Shown: positions 25,074 to 35,636, numbered from the stretch's first letter. The stretch is DNA of 49,053 nt from Welwitschia mirabilis (GCA_051453625.1 JBOZIK010000001.1:115975875-116024927), one strand, 5' to 3'. The notes: generated by a model from the sequence alone, not told the origin. Translations and numbers: made by a program.

Positions 25074-25080
25074 ACCAACC
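25074..25080 (+). promoter_or_regulatory. AC-type (ACCAACC) MYB box
   Basis: ACCAACC sits 25 bases upstream of the TATA box, inside CGTTCACCAACCG. This exact heptamer is the AC-II type element known from promoters of lignin-pathway genes, where it is bound by R2R3-MYB factors. Its close proximal position and the lignin-type peroxidase downstream fit each other. Binding is inferred. Confidence 0.4.
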
Positions 25081-25105
25081 GAAATCCAAATCCCGTCTCC
25101 ATTAA

Positions 25106-25112
25106 TATAAAT
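25106..25112 (+). promoter_or_regulatory. TATA box of the intact peroxidase gene
   Basis: TATAAAT lies 91 bases upstream of the ATG. Transcription would be expected to start about 30 bases downstream, near 25138-25142 (CACAAAC context), giving a leader of roughly 60 bases. The pseudogene at 6754-7776 has a TATAAAT at a similar distance. Confidence 0.65.
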
Positions 25113-25203
25113 CGCATCACATCCCGCCCTTTCCCGACACAAACAGCCAAAGCACAAGCAGAAACAGAAACAGCCTTCACTGCATCTACAGAAACCTCAC
25201 AAA

Positions 25204-26278
25204 ATGGCTCATCTGCTTATGTTGACAATGACTTTGATGATATGCGCAGTGAGAGGAGAAGCAGCAGCAGCACTGAAAGTCGATTATTACAAAAACACAT
25301 GTCCGTCGGCGGAGAAGATCATAAGAGACGTCATAAAGAACGCCACCCTTCACGACCCCAAAGTGCCGGCCCGCATTCTCCGCATGCATTTCCATGACTG
25401 CTTCATCCGAGTATTTCTTTTTCTCCCCCACATTTCTCTTCTTGTTTTTCTCACCTTAACAGAATATACTGTGATTGAGAGATATAAATGTGGGATTGCA
25501 GGGCTGCGATGGTTCGGTGCTACTCGACTCCACTGCGAACAACACGGCAGAAAAGGACGGGCCACCCAATGTGTCGCTGAGAGCATTCTACGTCATCGAC
25601 GACGCCAAATCACGACTGGAGTCAGCGTGCCCGCGCACCGTCTCCTGCGCAGACATTGTGGCGATTGCTGCAAGAGACGTGGTGGAGTTGACGGGAGGGC
25701 CGAGATGGAAGGTGGAGAAGGGAAGGAGAGATGGAGTGGAGTCGCGGGCGCAGGAGACGAGGGATCTGCCAGCACCGACATTCAACGTGAGTGTGATGAA
25801 GAGGGCATTCGCAAAGAGAGGACTGTCAGAGAAAGACATGGTTGCTCTGTCAGGAGGACACACCCTTGGATTCTCACACTGCTCTTCCTTCGAGTCGAGG
25901 CTGCGCTCCTTCAATAAAACCCACTCCATCGATCCCTCCATCCATCTCCCCTTCGCCAACTCTCTCATCTCACTTTGTCCCCAACACAACTCCAACAACT
26001 CTGCGGGTACATTCCTGGACTCCACTCCGACTCTCTTCGACAACGCCTACTTCCGCAATCTTGTGGATGGCAAGGGCGTGTTTCACTCAGATCAGGCTCT
26101 GTGGGCTGAAAGTGGCCATGTATCCGTGAGAAAACTTGTGTATAAGTTCGCGAAGGACGAGAAGGCGTTCTTCAGTGCATTCGCTCGTTCAATGCTGAGG
26201 ATGGGCCGCGTGGGCGTGCTCACTGGCGAACAAGGAGAGGTCCGCCTTCGCTGCGGCTTGGTGAATCCGTCTTCGTAA
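25204..26278 (+). CDS. Class III secretory peroxidase, intact, two exons
   Basis: Exons 25204-25410 and 26278-terminated 25502-26278 join in phase 0 across a GT-AG intron and give 327 residues, normal for the family. The product should be a secreted haem enzyme that oxidises phenolics such as monolignols with H2O2 in the cell wall. Residues 1 to about 23 form a hydrophobic signal peptide. Distal site: Arg60, Phe63 and His64 in RMHFHDCF, with Asp65, Gly70, Asp72 and Ser74 as calcium ligands. Proximal site: His189 in LSGGHTLG, Thr190, Asp242, Asp249, and Asp266 of SDQ. All eight family cysteines are present and pair by family rule as 33-112, 66-71, 118-320 and 196-228. N-glycosylation sequons occur at 46, 82, 92, 164, 207 and 234. 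From memory, GGHTLGFSHCSS and the AEKDGPPN block resemble Arabidopsis PRX64/PRX66-type enzymes linked to lignification; this was not checked by alignment. Introns 2 and 3 of the common four-exon family layout are absent. The start is the first ATG after the TATA box and gives a proper signal peptide. Confidence 0.96.
25411..25501 (+). other. Intron of the peroxidase gene (91 bp)
   Basis: It starts GTATTTCTTTTT directly after the codon for Arg69 and ends GGGATTGCAG before GGC TGC GAT (Gly-Cys-Asp). It is pyrimidine-rich in its 5' half and holds in-frame stops. It splits the FHDCF-R/GCD motif at the position of the conserved first intron of plant class III peroxidases. The pseudogene has a recognisable copy at about 7481-7566. 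Confidence 0.93.
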
Positions 26279-26387
26279 GGTCCCCACACGCGGCCGAACA
26301 TGTAGTACGTCCTCAAAAGTTTTTCACCGTTAAACCGTTTTAAGTGGGTAGTCGCGTAAAAATGAAGAGTGCTGGGAGTGCTTGAAA

Positions 26388-26393
26388 AATAAA
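26388..26393 (+). promoter_or_regulatory. Candidate polyadenylation signal 1
   Basis: AATAAA lies 110 bases after the peroxidase stop codon, in a suitable 3' UTR position. Confidence 0.5.
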
Positions 26394-26483
26394 TTAGTGG
26401 AAATGGTGGTTTCAGCTTGAATTTGGAGTTGTCGATTATTAAGCTGTTGCATGATTTAGTTTTATGTTTGCGTGGGCCTAAGC

Positions 26484-26489
26484 AATAAA
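26484..26489 (+). promoter_or_regulatory. Candidate polyadenylation signal 2
   Basis: A second AATAAA lies 206 bases after the stop, followed by a G/T-rich stretch (GGAGATGTGTCTTCTTTGTT) of the kind often found downstream of the signal. Alternative 3' ends are possible. Confidence 0.5.
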
Positions 26490-26582
26490 CTCCACATTGG
26501 AGGAGATGTGTCTTCTTTGTTCTCATGACTAATTTTGCTGCTCAACCTGAGAATATCATTTCTCATTAATTTTATGGTAAAA

Positions 26583-26784
26583 CTCAAAATTTTCTAGTCA
26601 ATGCTTATAAAACTGAAATTGAGACTTTTTTTTTTTTGTGTGTCTTAAGAAAGATTTCAGTAACAAGAAGAAAACAATATTCTCAAAATTTTCTAGTAAA
26701 TGCTTATAAAACTGAAATTGAGACTTTTTTTTTTTTTTTGTGTGTGTCTTGAGAAAGATTTCATTAACAAGAAGAAAACAATAT
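26583..26784 (+). repeat. Two-copy ~100-bp tandem duplication with oligo-T
   Basis: Copies start CTCAAAATTTTCTAGT at 26583 and 26682 and end AAGAAAACAATAT. Each contains an oligo-T run followed by GTGTGT. The T run and GT run are longer in the second copy. The block begins about 300 bases after the peroxidase stop. Confidence 0.9.
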
Positions 26785-27260
26785 CAGTTACATAGCAGAG
26801 GGAGACTTGCCCCACGTTTTAAAGAGAAAAGCCATTCTTCAAAGATTTTGATTACATCCATGAGTAAAAGGCGAAAAACTATGCTGAAAAGTAAGAGGCA
26901 TTGAAAAAACAAGTTTGAAACTAAGAGATATAGAAAAGTATTCTTCAACAAACCTACTAAAAATTCCAATGTTTTAGAGCTTCTATATTTGAAAGAGAAA
27001 TAAACTTCTTACAACATTCCATAAACTTTGTATTCTATTAGAAGTAGAAATTTCCACTCCAAAGAATGTAAACTCCTTACAAATTTGATGCTAATCAAAA
27101 CTTCTTTGAAGTCAATCCCAACCTAAAGCTACAACTAAATTTAAAGACTTGATCAACAAAGTTACTAAGTGATGATGGCAGAATTTCAAACAAATCAATT
27201 AAAGTACTAACTAGAACATTTTATTTTATCTAAATGTGTTCTAGAGAAGAGGATAGTCAG

Positions 27261-27487
27261 AATATATGATGTTCATCTTTGATGATATCTTGCTTATAAA
27301 GCTATAGTAAGTCCTTTCTTCTTGAAGAATTTGAGCCAATATATGATGTTCATCTTTGATGATATCTTGCTTATAAAGCTAGTAAGTCCTTTCTTCTTGA
27401 AGATTTGAGCCAATATATGATGTTCATCTTTGATGATATCTTGCTTATAAATCTAGTAAGTCCTTTCTTCTTGAAGAATTTGAGCCA
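27261..27487 (+). repeat. Three-copy 74-77-bp tandem repeat
   Basis: Units start AATATATGATGTTCATC at 27261, 27338 and 27412. Each ends GAAGAATTTGAGCCA or GAAGATTTGAGCCA. Only small indels separate the copies, so the array is young. Confidence 0.92.
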
Positions 27488-28500
27488 TTTATTAGTTTCA
27501 ATTTTATAGTGACAAGATCCCATTCTTGGCCTATTAATTTAAACCTATAAATGATAGAGCGTAGCTCCTGTTAGATAGTCTACATTTGCAAAAGTGCCTC
27601 ATCTAACACTGTTTAAGTACGAGTGTTTTTTTTCCTTTAATGCTATCTTATAGCTTTTGAAGCACCTTCTAACTAATTATTTTGCAAAAATGCTTGGGAT
27701 TACAAGAGAAGATTCACTCTTCAGTAATCCATTTCTTTAGTCATACAACTCTGTCATGAAACCATACTTTGTTTTAAGTTAGAATCATTACCTTTTATTT
27801 GAAAATTTTGCATTTGTGTAGTTAAAAAATATACAACTATAGGCTATAAATTGATAAAGATCTTCTATCGTTAAAGGCAACATATTTACTTCTAAGGCAT
27901 GAAATCATATTATGTTTATCTTTCACCTTAAATTTCCTTAATAAAACCTTTGTTGAACTTGTTATATTTATTCTAAAAAGGATTCGCTAATCCTAGGCCC
28001 TAGATAGCATACTCATAAAGAATAGGCTACTACAAATTTACATAAAAAGACATGGTTGCGATCCCAAATTGTCATGTTTTNNNNNNNNNNNNNNNNNNNN
28101 NNNNNNNNNNNNNNNNNNNNNNNNNNNNNNNNNNNNNNNNNNNNNNNNNNNNNNNNNNNNNNNNNNNNNNNNNNNNNNNNTGCAATTCTGGACTATCTTT
28201 AGGATTTTCCTCTATACAATGAAGAGCAAGAAGCTTATCATTTTTAAATATAAGCAAAGTATATGTATACAAAGTTTCACTATCAATCTTGAGAATAATG
28301 CATCACCCAACCAACTAAACATTGTAGTCATAATATATCATTGAAATAATATCTGTTGGAATGGTATTGCAGTCCTAAAATTAATGTTTATGAACCATCG
28401 TAGCATGGTTATAATATCAAGGTCTATTGAATCATCAACATTATTATTAACATCCTAGACCTCATTTAAAAGGATCACTTCCATCCTAGTTGTATCTACA
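27488..28500. other. AT-rich stretch with a 100-base gap
   Basis: No gene was recognised. An N gap lies at 28081-28180. Confidence 0.45.
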
Positions 28501-28544
28501 ATGATTCTTGGGATGAAAATCTAGACTCAACACTCGAAGAGAGA

Positions 28545-28744
28545 ACCTCATTTCCATGTCCATAAAAGGCATATTTTGATATCATAGAAATCCAAGAAAT
28601 TATGTTCCTTTTGGACATTGTTTCAAACTCATCTTTAGCATCGTCTATGCTTCCACATTTAGCATGCATATTCACAATGGCACTGCCAACAAAAGTATCA
28701 GATTCAAATCCTCTCTTAATCATGTGACAATGGATTGCTTTCCC
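28545..28744 (-). pseudogene. PPR protein fragment (PLS type)
   Basis: The minus strand reads GKAIHCHMIKRGFESD, then FVGSAIVNMHAKCGSIDDAK and MSKRNIISWISMISKYA. This is the hallmark order of plant PLS-class PPR proteins: GKxIHxxxIKxGFxxDxFVGxALVxMYAKCGSIxxAxxxFxxMxxRNxxSWxxMIxxYA. About one and a half 35-residue motifs survive. An in-frame TAG at 28745-28747 ends the frame upstream, and the match fades downstream after GHGNE. Intact members are sequence-specific RNA-binding proteins of plastids and mitochondria. This piece is too short to function and is most likely a gene relic or a transduplicated fragment. Confidence 0.8.
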
Positions 28745-29019
28745 CTATAGCAGATAATCTAATTGAGTAAAGATTGATAGTATCATGGCCATGGTGACTA
28801 AACTTAACTTGATTGTGCTAAGCAACATTTTGTTAAAAAGTTTTAATAATTCNNNNNNNNNNNNNNNNNNNNNNNNNNNNNNNNNNNNNNNNNNNNNNNN
28901 NNNNNNNNNNNNNNNNNNNNNNNNNNNNNNNNNNNNNNNNNNNNNNNNNNNNCTAGCAAGTCTCTCATGCTATCAAAGTTACATGAGCTGCATAAGATTT
29001 ACTTTTACCTAGTAAGTCT

Positions 29020-29330
29020 CTTAGAAATCAGATGTTCTTTACAGCATTCTCCAAGTTTCTTAGTTAAGAAACAAAGTTGCACAAATGATTCATTTAGAAC
29101 TATGCTTTATATGAGATGAATATGGAATCACAATGTCATATTAATGAACAAGGCACTTAGTAATGTCAAAGTAATTAAATAACATGATAGGAAATTGAAA
29201 AAATATGACCCTTGTTAACCCAATATTCTTTTCTAGATGTGGTAAAATGAAAGTATTTCATTCAATTTTAGTGTGAAGTGTAACATAATAGCCATGTAAC
29301 TCATGAACAATTACCGTTATCAGTTTCCAA
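29020..29330. other. Unassigned AT-rich DNA
   Basis: No frame, RNA gene or transposon motif was recognised between the 28853-28952 gap and the exon-like segment that follows. Confidence 0.4.
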
Positions 29331-29462
29331 TTAAAGTTTTAATTCTAGTTTTGATTTTAATTCACTAGGTTCTTCTTGTGCTTCTCGCTCTTCACTTGCG
29401 TTTGTCTTAGTAGTATCAATCTTATTCTCGGAATCTTGTTCTACTCCAATTACCTTAGCCTT
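29331..29462 (-). CDS. Exon-like acidic tail, hypothetical
   Basis: The minus strand has an acceptor-like CTCTACAG followed by an open frame of 43 codons ending in TAA (29331-29333). The translation is rich in Glu and Lys, for example NASEEREAQEEPSEL, unlike the hydrophobic or Leu/Ile/Tyr-rich frames produced by chance in this AT-rich DNA. It could be the last exon of a gene whose other exons lie towards higher coordinates, or a relic. No family was recognised and no upstream exon was identified. Confidence 0.3.
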   Translation of the reverse strand, partial: KAKVIGVEQDSENKIDTTKTNASEEREAQEEPSELKSKLELKL

Positions 29463-30580
29463 CTGTAGAGATATGAAAAAGTCATGAAATTGTTGGTTTT
29501 GAATTATTAAATCATAAGTTTACATCAACATAAGTAAGCTTAGAAGGATAAAAATCCTATATGAAGTACTTGTAATGGTAGTTTTTTTTCTGTTCAAATA
29601 CCTATAGGTAAAAATAGTACTATAAGATCACATTGTTCTTCAAGAGATATGAATATACCATGCAATTAAAATATAACAAAGTTTAAATAGTTACAGATAA
29701 TAACTGTGTTTTCTTTTCTTTTATTTCCATGATAAATCCTAAACCAAGTTCCCAATTAGGCATTTGATTCTTATTTCATAATAGTAGAATGGTAAGTATG
29801 GTATGTGCAATATATCTAAGGTAATGTAACAAACTCATAAGTAATTTAACCTCATTTTGGACAACAAGAGTGCATATAAGATTTTTATGTAAAATAGTGC
29901 ATTATAACACATATCCTTAATAGAATACGAGCGAAGTAGAGGGAAAGTACCTTGGTATGTAAATTTGAAAATATATCAAATGGACTCCATTGCCAACAGT
30001 GACTTGGTAATGTTACTCTTGGCATGGTCATTTAATTTGATGACCTTATATAGGCATTCTGGACTCTTTTAAAGCAAGCATAACTGATAAGGTTAATGCA
30101 AAACATAACACAAACAAGACTTTATATTGAGCTGAAGGAAACTTCTTGTGTACAATGGAAACAAATTGAATGAATTGAGACTGGTTGCATTAATAAATAG
30201 GACATATCATACCAAAGCAAGTTGTTAACAAAGAATATAAGATTAGTTTAAAGAAAATTATCAAATAAAAAATCATGATCATTGCATAGCTTTATATTTA
30301 TGTTATAAATATAAAATGATTAAAATGCCATTGTTAGATAAAAGAAAGAAAAAGATGTGGACATTGGGAAGGGATTGGAATATTTATTGTTATTTTATTT
30401 ATTTATTTATCTTAAAACTCATTTTTGGTTAAACCAGACAAGCAAATAGAGCACAAAACGACAAAAACTCAAAACAAACAGTGTCAAAACAGTAAAATCA
30501 ACCATAGATGTGGGTGTCATGTTGAAATATTAAATGTTTAGATAGAAAAAGCTCTCTTTCATACTTAGCTGTAGTATGTG
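29463..30580. other. AT-rich stretch, nothing coding recognised
   Basis: No supported gene was seen. It contains the short palindrome at 30291-30315. Confidence 0.45.
30291..30315. repeat. Perfect AT palindrome
   Basis: Arms TTTATATTTAT and ATAAATATAAA (11 bases each) are separated by GTT. In such AT-rich DNA this can arise by chance. No T run typical of a terminator follows. Confidence 0.6.
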
Positions 30581-30582
30581 TT

Positions 30583-31181
30583 TTGAAGTGCCACAATTTA
30601 AAATGCAATAGATCTTCTAAAAAGAGTTTCCTGAGAGGTCACGCTGAGAGGACTGAAGATGTCACCTTGGATACACTTAAATGTGTTAGTCAGGAGAGAC
30701 AGCTAGGTTCAAATTCAAAGAGTAGCATGATACATCATGTTTGTGATGATGGATNNNNNNNNNNNNNNNNNNNNNNNNNNNNNNNNNNNNNNNNNNNNNN
30801 NNNNNNNNNNNNNNNNNNNNNNNNNNNNNNNNNNNNNNNNNNNNNNNNNNNNNNNNNNNNNNNNNNNNNNNNNNNNNNNNNAACAAGGGATAATGATGAC
30901 CTTTTAAAATCTTCTAGGAAGAAACCTACTATCATGGCTGATAATGGTGGGTCCTCAAGAAGGTCTTTTTTCACACCATATACAAGTAACATGAGCTTCC
31001 ATAGCATGCTACAGCATTTTACTTGATGTAATGCCTCATTAAATGTGGCTTCAAGAAATGATAATAGTATGCTTACTGATGTTGCTAATAATGACTATGA
31101 TAGTATAAAGAAAAATCAATAAAAAGATGCTATTAAGGGTTATGGACCTCATTTATGTTCTAAAAATCTTAATAACGATGA
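30583..31181 (+). pseudogene. Unidentified degenerate coding region, part 1
   Basis: A plus-strand frame starts with MKCHNLKCNRSSKKSF and is rich in Ser, Lys, Asp and Asn. It crosses a 127-base gap (30755-30881), so frame continuity there is unproven. It resumes with TRDNDDLLKSSRKKP and reaches a TGA at 31024-31026. The same frame then continues in a similar polar composition (NASLNVASRNDNSML) to a TAA near 31120 and on to the next gap at 31182. The composition is protein-like and unlike the surrounding chance frames. No family was recognised. The stops suggest a pseudogene or a diverged transposon-borne gene. Confidence 0.4.
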
Positions 31182-31853
31182 NNNNNNNNNNNNNNNNNNN
31201 NNNNNNNNNNNNNNNNNNNNNNNNNNNNNNNNNNNNNNNNNNNNNNNNNNNNNNNNNNNNNNNNNNNNNNNNNNNNNNNNNNNNNNNNNNNNNNNNNNNN
31301 NNNNNNNNNNNNNNNNNNNNNNNNNNNNNNNNNNNNNNNNNNNNNNNNNNNNNNNNNNNNNNNNNNNNNNNNNNNNNNNNNNNNNNNNNNNNNNNNNNNN
31401 NNNNNNNNNNNNNNATTTTATGAACATAACCACTTCCTTTAGCTTCAAAACAATTCATAAATCATTGATTTTTTCCTAAGTTTCTTCTTTATGGTTTTGC
31501 TTGAATTGATACAAAAAGGGAAATCTTGCTATCTATAATACTCTACTGTCATCAAGAAATGTAATAAGTAAAATGTAGGCAAAATAGAAGAGGTTATCTG
31601 TTCCAATGCACTATTCAAGTTTGTCCAAATTCTTGTTTTCTTCATGTCATTCTTAATTTTGTGGAATCTTAAGGATTACACAACAAAGTATTTGATTGAA
31701 AGTTGAAAAGCACTTTATATTAATAAGTAAAAAATCAACTAAGAAAAGGTCATTCTCTTCTAAATTAGATTATTAAATCTTAGGAATACTAACTTCTATG
31801 CTGAAGCATGCAAGTAATGCAAACATTATTACATGTTCATCTAAGACGTCAAT

Positions 31854-32282
31854 TTGCACAAATTCACTATCAAATCTAAAGTTGATATGTTAGAGGAGCA
31901 AAGTAAGCCCAAGTCTACTAAGGATAGTTATCCTAGATTCAAGAATTCCTTTGCTTTCCATGATACCTCATCACTACCCAAGCTTGAGCAAGACCATGTT
32001 CCATCCTCCATTGAAAGCAGTGGTATGAGCTCTAGAAAGGATCATATCCAAACTATTATGTATGTAGCAGAATCCTCAAAATATGACTCATAATAGTCAT
32101 GCAGTTACAACACAACAGAGACTTTTGGCAGGTTTTCCTTAAATGTAAAATGCAATGACATTGGTTCCTTCACATGCATAGTTAGTGATAGGTACAAGGG
32201 TCTTAATGAAAGTGTGGTTTGCTCTCAAACAAATGCCATACAGTTAGGTAATGCTACTAAACAAGATGGAACATGTTCATAA
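31854..32282 (+). pseudogene. Unidentified degenerate coding region, part 2
   Basis: One frame runs from 31854 to a TAA at 32280-32282 and is interrupted only by adjacent TAA and TAG codons at 32091-32096. The residues are polar and Ser-rich before the stops (FAFHDTSSLPKLEQDHVPSS) and Cys/Asn-rich after them (FSLNVKCNDIGSFTCIVSDR). Composition and orientation match the degenerate frame at 30583-31181, so both may come from one broken gene encoding a long low-complexity protein. The function is unknown. Confidence 0.4.
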
Positions 32283-32299
32283 TTTTGTTTTTGAGTTTG

Positions 32300-34076
32300 T
32301 CTATGCACTATTTACTCATATAGCTCAGAAATGATTGTAACTCTACATTGTATTTGTTGGCCACAGGAGCATAGAATAACAAGGATCTTGAAAATCCAAA
32401 AGCATTAGAAGATACACTTGCAAAAGAATAAGATTATTGCCATTTGTTTCTTCTCTTTCATGACATACATTATTATCACACTTTTATTGAAGATGTGTTA
32501 TGGATTATAATAGGATTGAAGATAAAATTATTGAAAGGATGGATGCCAAAAGTTCCCTAAGAAATGATGACAGTGGAAGTGGATTGAAGAAATTATATAA
32601 TAGAGTTAACACTTCTTGCTAGCACTCTGCAAGTAATAAAATCAAAAGCAAAAAGTTGAAAGGTAGACATGAAGTGAATGTTCTTACTAAAATATATTAA
32701 GGAAATTTTAACGCATTATCTTGTAATGTGAATTATTTCTACTATGAGTTATTTGAGCTTTATTACAATGCCTCCATATTTATTTTTTAAGCACATTAAA
32801 AGAAAGAATCCCAACACAATTTTGCTTTAAGCAAGAAGAAAAACTAAAACTACAGCTATAAAATTTATAATGTTATAACATCTGACATGATTTTTATTAA
32901 AACTTTGTGCCATGAAAGAGTTGCTTTAATCATGTTTGTGATCTAAAGGCTTTTTAGGGACTAGTAGCCCAGTGAATAAAAAAATATCCATTTACCATTC
33001 CTTTGTTTTAAGGCAACATTCCTTTTGTAGTCTGCTTACTAATATCTACCATAAATGAATTTTATTAACCTTGTACATGTATATAAGCTACATGGTGAGG
33101 TAGTCTCTCAGTAGGGCACCATATCCACAGCTTCTTATCTGGTCCTTCGAATCTTTGTCAGTACCAATATCTACCATAAATGAAATTTGTTAGAACGTTA
33201 CATGCAAGTATTCGAAGAGAAAAGAAAATAACACTAGAAAATAAATGTACTAAGGTACATAGTAAATATTTCTTCTTTTTCTAAGAGCAAATTATATGAA
33301 TTACATTTCAAAAAAATGAATTCAATAATTGAATAATACACTATAAATTTCAATGTATGACTTTGTTAATGTCAACCGTTTCACTTGCAATTTTTAATAT
33401 TGTATGAATTATAGTTACAAATAAATAAAAATAATTTATTTTCAAACTATTTTTTCTTTAAAATATAAAATATTCTAACAATGCATTATAATGTTATTGA
33501 ATGAAAACTTCAGTGGCCATAATAGATAAACCATGAATTTCAAGGCATTAATTAACTAAGTCTCTCCTTCATCATGCTTTATGTTTCCCAATTGTAGAAT
33601 CACCTCTATCATCATAGTTAATTGTGTGTCACATATGTCTTATAATTTTGATTCTAATAATGGATTATAACATTATTCTTTCATTCTTAAAATTTTAGTG
33701 TCCATATTTGTCTATGCAAAATTGAAGGATTATGTAAATCAGTGAACATATGTGTCTTTACATCACTATATGTTCCATTGAAAACATGATATGTACCATG
33801 TCCAGAGAAGCTAGAAGCATAGCAGTGGAGTATTTTATGCTTTAACATTTCTATAGAGAAGTCAATAAATTCATTGTTATATCTTTACTATCCTCATCAT
33901 GGTTGATAATTCTATCCATACAAAGTATTTTGTGAATTGAGTTTATCTTGCCATCCAATTGAGAAATTTTACACATAAGCCAAAATATTCACTACTAAAA
34001 ATATCATACCACATTGTTTTAAACTTTTAAAAACCTATTAATGGAACTTTTCAATATGCTTAGAGATTAACTAAGC
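32300..34076. other. AT-rich stretch, nothing recognised
   Basis: No gene or transposon domain was recognised on either strand. Confidence 0.45.
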
Positions 34077-34750
34077 TCTGTTTGGCTTAAATGAACTTAG
34101 TTATGCTAAGATTTCTACATAGTAATAATGAACTTGAGCTTGTTAGAAACCATCATGTTGTTATGTTAAAGAAAATCATTTTAAAGATACTAATTAAATC
34201 TTTTTTTAGATTAAACCCATTTTTGGGACTAATTTTTCAACAGGTTTAGATGACAATCAATGATTTATTATGTATCATGTTGCTTAGGTTACTTGAAAAC
34301 TTGTATTGTAAATTAACTTATTGCAGGTACAGTGTTAATTTTATTAAAACTATGTTACCAACTATGTTATCTTACCTATGTGTCTTCAAATTCATAGATT
34401 TGGATCCTTGATACATTTCAAACACTTCAATAATTGTGAATCATCTAGTCAAGAGAAAATTAAACTAAAAGATAAGATAGATTTGCATTAAATAGAAAAC
34501 ATGTTCTTAAACTTAGGATGGTGTTAATCTTTTCCTAGTGTTACAACAGACAGTATTAATCTCTTATTTTCATAAAGATCCTAGTTGTTAATATTATCCA
34601 ATATATTTCACTGAAAATTTGGGATCTGGGGTTTTAGCATAAGAGTGATTAGAAGCATTCTTTTGTTAATGGTTTTACATCTAAAAGGGAACCTTTAGCA
34701 TAATGTGGAATATAATTCCTATGGGTTTACATCATTTATTTATATACAAT
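34077..34750 (+). repeat. Long direct repeat, copy 1 (left of gap)
   Basis: It matches 34851-35636 closely, from CTGTTTGGCT to TTTATTTATATACAAT. It ends exactly at the 100-base gap 34751-34850. It lacks about 110 bases present in copy 2 (around 35240-35345). As at 2460, the layout points to overlapping contig ends or two alleles. Confidence 0.88.
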
Positions 34751-34850
34751 NNNNNNNNNNNNNNNNNNNNNNNNNNNNNNNNNNNNNNNNNNNNNNNNNN
34801 NNNNNNNNNNNNNNNNNNNNNNNNNNNNNNNNNNNNNNNNNNNNNNNNNN

Positions 34851-35636
34851 CTGTTTGGCTGAAATGATAACTTGGTCATGCTAAGATTTCTACATAGTAA
34901 TGATGAACTTGAGCTTGTTAGAAACCACCATACTGTGATGTTATAGAAAATCATTTTAAAGATAATAACTAAACCTTTTTTTTTTTTATATTAAAGCCAT
35001 TTCTGGGACTAATTTTTCAACAGGTTTAGATGACAATCAATGTTTTATTGTGTATCATGTTTCTTAGGTTACTTGAAGACTTGTATCATAAATTAACTTA
35101 TTGCAAGTATGGTGTTAATTTTATTAAAACTGTGTTACCAACTGTGTTACCTTACCTATGTGTCTTCAAATTCATAGATTTGGATCCTTGATACATTTCA
35201 AACACTTCAATAATTGTGAAGCATGTAGTCAAGAGAACATGTGTTCTGTGTAAAACAAAGAGAGCTTTAATGCCCTTGAAATGCTTATGCAAATTTGATA
35301 TATAGCTTTAGTTCATTATTATTTAAGACTGAAAAGTAAAGCAAATTAAACTAAAAGATAAGAGAGATTCGCATTGAATAGAAAACATGTTCTTAAACTT
35401 AGGACGGTGTTAATCTTTTCCCAGTGTTATAACAGACAACATGGATCTCTTGTTTTCATAAAGGTTCTAGTTGTTAATATTATCCAATATATTTCACTGA
35501 AAATTTGGGATCTAGGGTCTTAGCATAAGAGTGATTAGAAGCATTCTTTTGTTAATGGTTTTACATCTAAAAGGGAACCTTTAGCACAATGTGGAATATA
35601 ATTCCTATGGGTTTACATCATTTATTTATATACAAT
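34851..35636 (+). repeat. Long direct repeat, copy 2 (right of gap)
   Basis: It begins at the first base after the gap, in sequence homologous to 34077, and runs to TATACAAT before unique sequence. It carries a ~110-base insertion (or copy 1 a deletion) containing ATGTGTTCTGTGTAAAACAA. Confidence 0.88.

Noticed and set aside
25011-25397. Plus-strand frame of 128 codons over the leader and exon 1
   Set aside because: It runs in a different frame from the peroxidase start, begins upstream of the TATA box and is an overlap artefact of exon 1.
25588-26043. Long minus-strand frame across the peroxidase exon 2
   Set aside because: It is the antisense shadow of a GC-rich, strongly constrained exon; it has no family motif and the plus strand is clearly coding.
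27261-27487. CRISPR-like array
   Set aside because: The units are whole tandem copies with no unique spacers, in a plant nuclear context.
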